Below, one piece after another: positions 1-5,838 of a DNA stretch of 7,169 nucleotides (its first letter is position 1; every line of letters starts with the position of its first letter). The position numbers and the translations under genes are program-made. Source of the stretch: Chitinophagaceae bacterium. GTDB taxonomy: Bacteria > Bacteroidota > Bacteroidia > Chitinophagales > Chitinophagaceae. The notes beneath the pieces were generated by a model. It was not told the DNA's origin, searched no databases, and was given only the letters and a program-made list of their open reading frames with translations. The stretch covers positions 1 to 7,169 of the forward strand of contig JADGPY010000460.1 of NCBI GenBank assembly GCA_017882205.1, read 5' to 3'.

Positions 1-536
1 ATGAATATATGTTTGGTAAATCTTTCCTTATTGCGCCAATCACCGAACCTGATGTTACTGAATGGAATGTTTATTTGCCACAATCAACTGGATGGTACGA
101 CTTCTGGACTGGCAAACGTTTCAATGGTGGACAAACAATAAAAACTGCAGCACCGCAAGACAAAATCCCGGTGTTTGTAAAAGAAGGTTCTATTGTTCCT
201 ATGGGAAAATTGATGCAGTATACAAATGAAAAACCAAACGATACAGTTGAAATACGAATTTACAAAGGAGCTAATGCTGAATTCAGTTTATATGAAGATG
301 AAGGCGACAATTATAATTACGAGAAAGGTAAATACACCGTGATACCCTTTGCATGGAATGAAAAAACACAAACATTAACCATTAGCAAATTACAAGGTGC
401 ATATCCCGGTTATCTGACGAAACGAATTTTTAATATTGTTTTTGTAAGTGAGGGTAACGGTGCAGGCATTGCAGATGCGGCAATAAGGAAATCAGTTGTT
501 TACATCGGGAATAGTATAACATTAAAAACCAGGTAG
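1..536 (+). CDS. GH31 family alpha-glycosidase (alpha-xylosidase-like), C-terminal part only
   Basis: This is the 3' end of a gene that enters from the left edge; the frame is open from base 3 (Glu-Tyr-Met-Phe-Gly) and ends at TAG 534-536, followed directly by an in-frame TAA. The piece begins with the GH31 signature YMFGKSFLIAPI, continues with WYDFWTGKRFNGGQ and IPVFVKEGSIVPMG, which belong to the beta-sandwich after the catalytic barrel, and then has a DUF5110-type domain (about 73-145 of the visible residues, with the FSLYEDEGDNYNYEKG motif). About 177 codons are visible. The catalytic Asp residues lie upstream, outside the window. GH31 enzymes release alpha-linked xylose or glucose by a retaining mechanism. 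Alpha-xylosidase is the likeliest role given the hemicellulose-type neighbours, but alpha-glucosidase cannot be excluded. Family assignment is firm; specificity is inferred. Bases 9-11 (ATG) are an internal Met, not the start. Confidence 0.93.
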   Translation, partial: EYMFGKSFLIAPITEPDVTEWNVYLPQSTGWYDFWTGKRFNGGQTIKTAAPQDKIPVFVKEGSIVPMGKLMQYTNEKPNDTVEIRIYKGANAEFSLYEDEGDNYNYEKGKYTVIPFAWNEKTQTLTISKLQGAYPGYLTKRIFNIVFVSEGNGAGIADAAIRKSVVYIGNSITLKTR

Positions 537-588
537 TAACAAAAAGAAGTTAATACTCATGCTGCCATTGTTACTCTAAATAGAAAAG

Positions 589-681
589 ATGAAAAAAATA
601 AACACAATTATATGTGTATTTTCCTGTCTTTTGCTGGCTGGCAGTTCAACTCATGCAACAACATGCATTATAAAATTGTAA
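589..681 (+). other. 30-codon orphan signal-peptide-like reading frame
   Basis: A short frame starts with ATG in an A-rich context and ends at TAA 679-681. It encodes a basic start (MKKINT), a hydrophobic core (IICVFSCLLLAG) and a small polar tail (SSTHATTC), then stops. This is the layout of an export signal with no mature protein behind it. It ends 12 bases before the esterase gene, which has its own complete signal peptide and no obvious similarity to this one. It may be the left-over 5' end of a deleted secreted-protein gene, a very small exported peptide, or a chance open frame. The rest of the 157-bp spacer 537-693 shows nothing recognisable apart from a weak TAAACTTG (679-686), one base off the Bacteroidota -7 consensus TAnnTTTG and with no matching -33 element. 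Confidence 0.25.
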
Positions 682-693
682 ACTTGCCAAATA

Positions 694-1521
694 ATGAAAT
701 ACGTATTTAAATTCATTATCGCTATCTTTTTTTGTTTTGCATTTCTGCAAAAAATAGATGCTGCTGTTGTTGATACCGTGTCGACGTATAGCCCATCCAT
801 GAAAAAAACAATAAAAGCGGTTGTAATTACTCCGGATGATTATGCATCTGCAAAAGCATTACCTGTTGTTTACCTGTTGCACGGCCACAGCGGTAATTAC
901 AGCGATTGGGTAATCAAAGCAAAGGGTTTTGAAAAGGCAGTTGACCTCTACGAAATAATAATTGTTTGTCCAGATGGTAATAACAGTTGGTACTGGGATA
1001 GCCCTGTTGATCCCAATTATAAATATGAAACTTATGTGTCCACTGAGCTGGTAAGTTGGATTGATAGCAAGTATAAAACCATTAAAGACAGAAAGGGAAG
1101 AGCAATCACAGGTTTAAGCATGGGTGGTCATGGTGCTTTGTACCTGGCTATTAAGCACCAGGACGTTTTTGGCGCTGCAGGTAGCATGAGTGGCGGAGTG
1201 GACATCAGGCCTTTTCCCAATAATTGGGATATGGCTTTGCGATTAGGCAGTTATTCAGAACATCCGGAGAACTGGGAAAAAAATACAGTAATTAATTTAT
1301 TGCATTTGGTCAAACCAAACTCTCTTGCTCTGTTGATTGATTGCGGCACAGAAGATTTCTTTTTTAAGGTGAATGAAAACATTCATCAGCAATTGTTATA
1401 CCGTAATATTCCTCACGATTATATTACCCGTCCAGGCGCACACAACTGGAATTATTGGACTATTGCCATACAATACCAGTTATTGTTTATGAATAATTAC
1501 TTTAAAAATCAATCAAAGTAA
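694..1521 (+). CDS. Secreted CE1 / esterase-D family esterase (feruloyl or acetylxylan esterase-like)
   Basis: A 275-residue alpha/beta-hydrolase of the putative-esterase family (PF00756; XynC/esterase D type). Residues 1-23 form a signal peptide (MKYVFKF plus a hydrophobic core, cleavage near IDA-AVV), so the enzyme is probably periplasmic or exported. The oxyanion-hole region is LLHGHSGNYSDW (61-72). The nucleophile elbow is GLSMGG with Ser142. The likely acid is Asp221 in CGTEDFF, and the catalytic His is His250 in PGAHNW. Length is normal for a single-domain CE1 enzyme. Such enzymes cut ester-linked acetyl or feruloyl groups from xylan side chains, which fits the flanking glycosidases; the exact acyl group cannot be told from sequence. 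The start is preferred because it gives an intact signal peptide and sits in the context AAATAATGAAA, also seen at the GH95 and GH39 genes. It ends with TAA and is followed by a 78-bp gap before the GH95 gene. Confidence 0.93.
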   Translation: MKYVFKFIIAIFFCFAFLQKIDAAVVDTVSTYSPSMKKTIKAVVITPDDYASAKALPVVYLLHGHSGNYSDWVIKAKGFEKAVDLYEIIIVCPDGNNSWYWDSPVDPNYKYETYVSTELVSWIDSKYKTIKDRKGRAITGLSMGGHGALYLAIKHQDVFGAAGSMSGGVDIRPFPNNWDMALRLGSYSEHPENWEKNTVINLLHLVKPNSLALLIDCGTEDFFFKVNENIHQQLLYRNIPHDYITRPGAHNWNYWTIAIQYQLLFMNNYFKNQSK

Positions 1522-1599
1522 TGATATGAAAAAATGAAAATTATAAATGTGAGAAAATAAAATGCTATTCACCAAACATAAGTTTCAATTCTAACAATA

Positions 1600-4083
1600 A
1601 TGAAAAAAATATTCTTCCTCTTCCTATTGTTTATAACAGCTATTAGCTTTTCGCAAACCAAGTCGGGCTTAAAACTTTGGTACAAACAACCATCGGGCAA
1701 AACATGGGAAAATGCGTTGCCAATTGGTAACGGCAGGTTGGGTGCGATGATTTATGGAAACGTAGAACAGGAAACCATCCAGCTAAACGAAAACACTGTT
1801 TGGAGTGGGAGCCCCAACCGTAATGATAATCCATTAGCATTGGATTCTCTCGCTATAATAAGACAATTGATATTTGATGGTAAACAGAAGGATGCAGAAC
1901 GGATTTCCAATAGAGTGATCATCACTAAAAAATCGCATGGGCAAAAGTTTGAACCGGTGGGCAGTCTTCAACTCGCTTTTGATGGACACGATAATTTTTC
2001 AAACTACCATAGAGAATTGGATATTAAAAGAGCCGTAACCAAAACCTCCTATACTGTTGGCGATGTAACCTATACCCGGGAAGCATTGGCCTCTTTTCCG
2101 GATCGTGTTGTAGTAATGCGGTTAACTGCAAGTAAACCTGGCAGCATTTCTTTTACCGCTTTTTTTACAACACCTCAGAAGAGAGCAACAATTAAAACAG
2201 TCCCAATAGCTACTGCGAATAAAGAATTAACGATTGCAGGAACAACTTCTGATCATGAAACGGTTAAAGGCATGGTGAAGTATAAAGGCATCGTGCGTAT
2301 GAAGCTCGAAGGTGGTACTCTCTATTCGACTGATACATCTCTTAGCGTTAAGAATGCAAATGCTGTAACGATCTACATTTCCATCGCTACCAACTTTAAT
2401 AATTATCACGACATCACCGGTGATGAAAATAAAAGAGCCGCTGAGTATTTAAATAAAGCTTATCCTAAATCATTTGCCACAATTCTGCCTGCTCACGTTG
2501 CTGCTTATCAAAAATATTTTAACAGGGTAAAACTTGATCTTGGCAACACAGAAGCAGCCAATCTTCCCACTGATGAGCGGTTGAAAAATTTTAATTCTGA
2601 TAATGATCCGCAGTTAGTGACAATGTATTATCAGTACGGTCGTTATTTATTGATTTCCTCTTCACAACCTGGCGGCCAGGCCGCTAACCTGCAGGGGATT
2701 TGGAATGATAAGATCAATCCGCCGTGGGATAGCAAATACACGATCAACATCAATGCTGAAATGAACTATTGGCCTGCAGAAAAAACAAATCTTGCAGAGT
2801 TGCACGAACCGTTCATTCAAATGGTAAAAGATCTGTCAGTGACCGGGCAACAAACGGCAAAAGATATGTATGGCGCAAGAGGATGGGCAGCACATCATAA
2901 TACCGATATCTGGCGTGCTACCGGTGCTATTGATGGAGCTACATGGGGAGTGTGGAGTGCAGCAGGTGGCTGGACCAGTCAACATCTTTGGGAACATTAC
3001 ATGTATAGCGGAGATAAAACGTTTCTTGCTTCTGTTTATCCTATACTTAAAGGCGCAGCTACTTTTTATGTTGATTTTTTAGTGGAGCATCCAAAATATC
3101 ATTGGCTCGTAATAAACCCGGACATGTCGCCGGAAAATGCACCGGCAGCTCACCAGGGTTCTTCTCTTGATGCAGGCACAACCATGACCAACCAAATTAT
3201 TTTTGAATTATTCAGCTCCACCATTAAGGTAGCAGAAATTTTAAAGAAAGACCCTGCATTTATTGATACGTTGAAACAAATGCGCAAGCGCCTTCCTCCA
3301 ATGCATATTGGCCAGTATGGTCAATTGCAGGAGTGGCTGGATGATATTGATGATCCAAAAGATAATCATCGCCATATTTCCCATCTCTATGGTTTATTCC
3401 CATCCAATCAAATATCACCATACCGCACTCCTGAATTAAATAGTGCAGCTAAAACTACATTGACACACCGCGGTGATGTATCAACGGGTTGGAGTATGGG
3501 ATGGAAAGTGAACTGGTGGGCAAGAATGCTGGATGGTAATCATGCTTATAAATTAATACAAAACCAACTTTCACCGGTAAATACAACCGGTACAAGATTT
3601 GACGGTGGTGGCGGCACTTACAATAATCTTTTTGATGCTCATCCGCCTTTTCAAATTGATGGAAATTTTGGTTGCACTTCAGGCATTACAGAAATGCTGA
3701 TGCAAAGTGCTGATGGCGACATTCATTTGCTTCCTGCTCTTCCCGATGCATGGCCATCAGGAAGTATTAAAGGAATAAGGGCAAGAGGAGGTTTTGAAAT
3801 TGTGGACATGGAATGGAAAGATGGAAAGCTTGTGAAAGCTATCATTAAATCAACATTGGGAGGCAATCTTCGTTTGCGTGTTACCAATACAATGAAATTG
3901 AACACCGGGAGCGCATTGAAAAAAGCTACCGGTAAGAACACCAATATTTTTTACGAAGTGGAAGAAACACCGGCGCCCATTATTTCAGAAAAAGCGACTA
4001 TTATACCGATTCCATTAAAAGAAACAATGCTTTATGATTTGCCAACTCAAGCTGGAAAAACATATACACTTGTTGCTCAATAA
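1600..4083 (+). CDS. Secreted GH95 alpha-L-fucosidase / alpha-L-galactosidase
   Basis: A complete 827-residue GH95 enzyme, normal length for the family. Residues 1-19 are a signal peptide (cleavage near SFS-QT). An N-terminal beta-sandwich (about 24-275) carries the hallmark LPIGNGRLGAMIYG (40-53) and LNENTVWSGSP (62-72). The (alpha/alpha)6 barrel spans about 290-690, with NLQGIWND (363-370), the NIN pair Asn383/Asn385, Glu512 in MSPENAP as probable acid, and Asp687 in FQIDGNFG. A C-terminal beta-domain follows. By homology with the Bifidobacterium 1,2-alpha-L-fucosidase AfcA, the Asn residues activate water and Asp687 assists in an inverting mechanism. All key residues are present, so it should be active. 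The residue two before the first catalytic Asn is Thr381, where true fucosidases carry His; from memory of characterised GH95 enzymes this favours L-galactose. A TAAGTTTC at 1579-1586 is one base off the Bacteroidota -7 element, but no partner -33 motif is seen. Confidence 0.96.
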   Translation: MKKIFFLFLLFITAISFSQTKSGLKLWYKQPSGKTWENALPIGNGRLGAMIYGNVEQETIQLNENTVWSGSPNRNDNPLALDSLAIIRQLIFDGKQKDAERISNRVIITKKSHGQKFEPVGSLQLAFDGHDNFSNYHRELDIKRAVTKTSYTVGDVTYTREALASFPDRVVVMRLTASKPGSISFTAFFTTPQKRATIKTVPIATANKELTIAGTTSDHETVKGMVKYKGIVRMKLEGGTLYSTDTSLSVKNANAVTIYISIATNFNNYHDITGDENKRAAEYLNKAYPKSFATILPAHVAAYQKYFNRVKLDLGNTEAANLPTDERLKNFNSDNDPQLVTMYYQYGRYLLISSSQPGGQAANLQGIWNDKINPPWDSKYTININAEMNYWPAEKTNLAELHEPFIQMVKDLSVTGQQTAKDMYGARGWAAHHNTDIWRATGAIDGATWGVWSAAGGWTSQHLWEHYMYSGDKTFLASVYPILKGAATFYVDFLVEHPKYHWLVINPDMSPENAPAAHQGSSLDAGTTMTNQIIFELFSSTIKVAEILKKDPAFIDTLKQMRKRLPPMHIGQYGQLQEWLDDIDDPKDNHRHISHLYGLFPSNQISPYRTPELNSAAKTTLTHRGDVSTGWSMGWKVNWWARMLDGNHAYKLIQNQLSPVNTTGTRFDGGGGTYNNLFDAHPPFQIDGNFGCTSGITEMLMQSADGDIHLLPALPDAWPSGSIKGIRARGGFEIVDMEWKDGKLVKAIIKSTLGGNLRLRVTNTMKLNTGSALKKATGKNTNIFYEVEETPAPIISEKATIIPIPLKETMLYDLPTQAGKTYTLVAQ

Positions 4084-4112
4084 AAAATTATTTACGATGC
4101 AGAATAAAATTT

Positions 4113-4266
4113 AGTGACTGTCCATATGTATGCACCATATAATGGAACCACATAGTCACATAGCACACAATAGAAAAAAAAACATAGGCTTCTTTTGAAA
4201 CTCTATGTTTCTATGTGCCTTATGTGGTTCAAAATTTCTCATGGTTCAGTTATGCGGATAGTCAAT
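4113..4266. repeat. MITE-like inverted-repeat element filling the GH95-DUF5060 spacer
   Basis: The 224-bp spacer 4084-4307 has no credible gene and is mostly one interrupted inverted repeat. The ends AGTGACTGTCC (4113-4123) and GGATAGTCAAT (4256-4266) are inverted copies with 9 of 11 matches. Inside, GAACCACATA (4145-4154) pairs perfectly with TATGTGGTTC (4221-4230), CACATAG (4157-4163) with CTATGTG (4211-4217), and AAACATAG (4180-4187) with CTATGTTT (4203-4210). The left arm has about 16 extra bases relative to the right, and the loop is about 15 bases. The unit CACATAG/ACATAG recurs three times in the left arm. An 8-bp direct repeat TAAAATTT flanks the element (4105-4112 and 4267-4274), as a target duplication would, but it is AT-rich and could be chance. 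No reading frame suggests a transposase, so it would be non-autonomous. The same hairpin in RNA might protect the GH95 transcript 3' end. No U-tract follows, so it is not a classical terminator. Confidence 0.6.
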
Positions 4267-4280
4267 TAAAATTTTAATTG
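4263..4280. promoter_or_regulatory. 18-bp perfect palindrome upstream of the DUF5060 gene
   Basis: CAATTAAAATTTTAATTG reads identically on both strands. It ends 27 bases before the ATG of the DUF5060 gene, a plausible place for a dimeric regulator to bind. It overlaps the right end of the inverted-repeat element by four bases and contains the second copy of the flanking TAAAATTT, so it may instead be part of the insertion target. The composition is strongly AT, which lowers the significance. Function is inferred only from position and symmetry. Confidence 0.25.
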
Positions 4281-4307
4281 TGGTCAAAAAAATCAACCTG
4301 ACCTATT

Positions 4308-5834
4308 ATGCAAATTTTTAGAAAGATAAGTTTTTGGGGTTGCTTGCTTTTTTGCAGTCACTTACTGTATGGCCAGGCAACTATTGAAAAATGGAAAGTT
4401 TTCGAATTGACGCTCAGTGGACCAAACACCGGGAATCCATTTACAGAGATTCATTTAGCTGGTAAGTTTATTAAAGACGGAGATACCGTCATGGTTACAG
4501 GTTTTTATGATGGAGAAGGAATTTATAAAATAAGATTTATGCCTCAGAAAGAGGGAAAGTGGACCTATGTAACAACCTGCAATGACAAGAAGCTGGATAA
4601 TAAAAAAGGAAACTTTGTTTGCACTCCCGCGCAGAACAATAATCACGGGCCGGTACTTGTGAAAGACACATTCTATTTTGCTTATGCTGATGGAACGCCG
4701 CACTATTCATTCGGAACAACGTGTTATGGCTGGGTGCACCAGGGAGACAGCTTGGCAGATGTAACACTGAAAACATTATCAAACGGTTATTTCAATAAAA
4801 TGCGCATGTGCATTTTTCCTAAGAGTTATGATTGGAACAATAATGAACCTCTGTATTATCCCTTTGAAGGAACACCGTTAAAAAACTGGAATTTCAGCAG
4901 GCTAAACCCGGCGTTCTTCAGAAACATAGAAAGAAGAATTAAACAGCTTGATTCTCTGGGAATACAGGCTGACCTGATTGTTTTCCATCCTTATGACCGT
5001 TGGGGATTCAGCACCTTGGACAGAACAACCGAAGATATGTATATCGAATATATCATTGCACGGTTTGCTGCATACAAAAATGTTTGGTGGAGCATGGCCA
5101 ATGAGTACGATTTTATGAGAAATAAAAAACTAAGCGACTGGGATTATTATATTGAACAATTCGCTAAAAAAGATAAATTTCATCACCTCATCAGTATTCA
5201 TAATGGAACAAAAATTTACGATCATACCAACCCACTGATTACACACGCCAGTATCCAGGGTGAAGACACATACAAAGCAAAAGAATACAGGAATACTTAT
5301 AAAAAACCTGTTGTTTTTGATGAATGCAGATATGAAGGAAATATTCCATGGTCGTGGGGTAATTTAACAGCTCAGTCACTAACTGAAAAGTTCTGGAGGG
5401 GTTTTACAAACGGAGGATTTGTAGGACATGGAGAAACTTATGTTACCGAAAACCCTGTCAATTTTCCAAACAAATCATCTGATGTTTTATGGTGGTCAAA
5501 AGGTGGTGTTTTGAGAGGAGAAAGTTCTGAACGAATTAAATTTCTTCGAAAGATTATAGAAAGTGCACCTTCCTGGTTAAAACCTATTCCCTTATTTACA
5601 TGGATGCCTTTTTCCTGTGTTGGTGTTGATCACGAATATTATCTGGGTTATTTAAATGATGCGCAACCACGCAGCATTATAATCAACCTTCCTGTTGATG
5701 CATCATACAATGTTGAAATAATTGATACATGGAACATGACAATAACATCTCTGGAGAAAAAATTTTCAGGACGTAGCTTAATTGAATTGCCGGGAAAACC
5801 ATACACAGCGGTGAGGATTGTAAAACAGAAATAG
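4308..5834 (+). CDS. Secreted DUF5060/DUF4038-like/DUF5605 glycoside hydrolase of unknown specificity
   Basis: A 508-residue exported protein. Residues 1-22 are a signal peptide (cleavage near LYG-QAT); LLFC is not a lipobox because Phe precedes Cys. Residues about 26-110 form a DUF5060-type beta-sandwich (VFELTLSGPNTGNPF, FYDGEGIYKIRFMPQKEGKW). Residues about 120-415 are a TIM-barrel hydrolase related to the DUF4038/apiosidase-like group, with FGTTCYGWVHQG (135-146), FNKMRMCIFPK (162-172), FHPYDRWGF (226-234) and HGETY (374-378). Glu266 in ANEYDF is the probable acid/base and Glu339 in VFDECRYEG the probable nucleophile, as expected for a retaining clan-A-type enzyme. Residues about 425-505 match a DUF5605-type C-terminal beta-domain. 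The architecture is complete. I know of no firmly assigned substrate for this arrangement; the neighbours suggest a plant cell-wall side-chain linkage. The gene ends with TAG, four bases before the GH39 gene, so the two are probably co-transcribed. Confidence 0.88.
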   Translation: MQIFRKISFWGCLLFCSHLLYGQATIEKWKVFELTLSGPNTGNPFTEIHLAGKFIKDGDTVMVTGFYDGEGIYKIRFMPQKEGKWTYVTTCNDKKLDNKKGNFVCTPAQNNNHGPVLVKDTFYFAYADGTPHYSFGTTCYGWVHQGDSLADVTLKTLSNGYFNKMRMCIFPKSYDWNNNEPLYYPFEGTPLKNWNFSRLNPAFFRNIERRIKQLDSLGIQADLIVFHPYDRWGFSTLDRTTEDMYIEYIIARFAAYKNVWWSMANEYDFMRNKKLSDWDYYIEQFAKKDKFHHLISIHNGTKIYDHTNPLITHASIQGEDTYKAKEYRNTYKKPVVFDECRYEGNIPWSWGNLTAQSLTEKFWRGFTNGGFVGHGETYVTENPVNFPNKSSDVLWWSKGGVLRGESSERIKFLRKIIESAPSWLKPIPLFTWMPFSCVGVDHEYYLGYLNDAQPRSIIINLPVDASYNVEIIDTWNMTITSLEKKFSGRSLIELPGKPYTAVRIVKQK

Positions 5835-5838
5835 AATA

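Noticed and set aside
1522..1599. Promoter in the esterase-GH95 gap
   Set aside because: TAAGTTTC at 1579-1586 is one base off the TAnnTTTG -7 consensus, but no TTTG/TTG lies at the right distance upstream, so it is not listed as a feature.
3723..3944. Open frame on the minus strand inside the GH95 gene
   Set aside because: It lies wholly within a well-supported gene, has no recognisable domain and reads as the antisense shadow. The same holds for minus-strand frames at 1643-1840, 2227-2409, 4455-4782 and 5778-6065.
4150..4187. CRISPR-like short repeats (CACATAG units)
   Set aside because: The units are 6-7 bases, irregularly spaced and part of hairpin arms. There are no repeat-spacer units of CRISPR size and no cas genes.
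4145..4230. Classical intrinsic terminator after the GH95 gene
   Set aside because: The stem is long, AT-rich and interrupted, and the right arm is followed by AAAATTTCTC rather than a U-tract.
4308..4376. Lipoprotein signal in the DUF5060 protein
   Set aside because: Cys occurs in the hydrophobic core (LLFCSH) but Phe precedes it instead of Gly, Ala or Ser. A signal-peptidase-I site at LYG-Q fits better.
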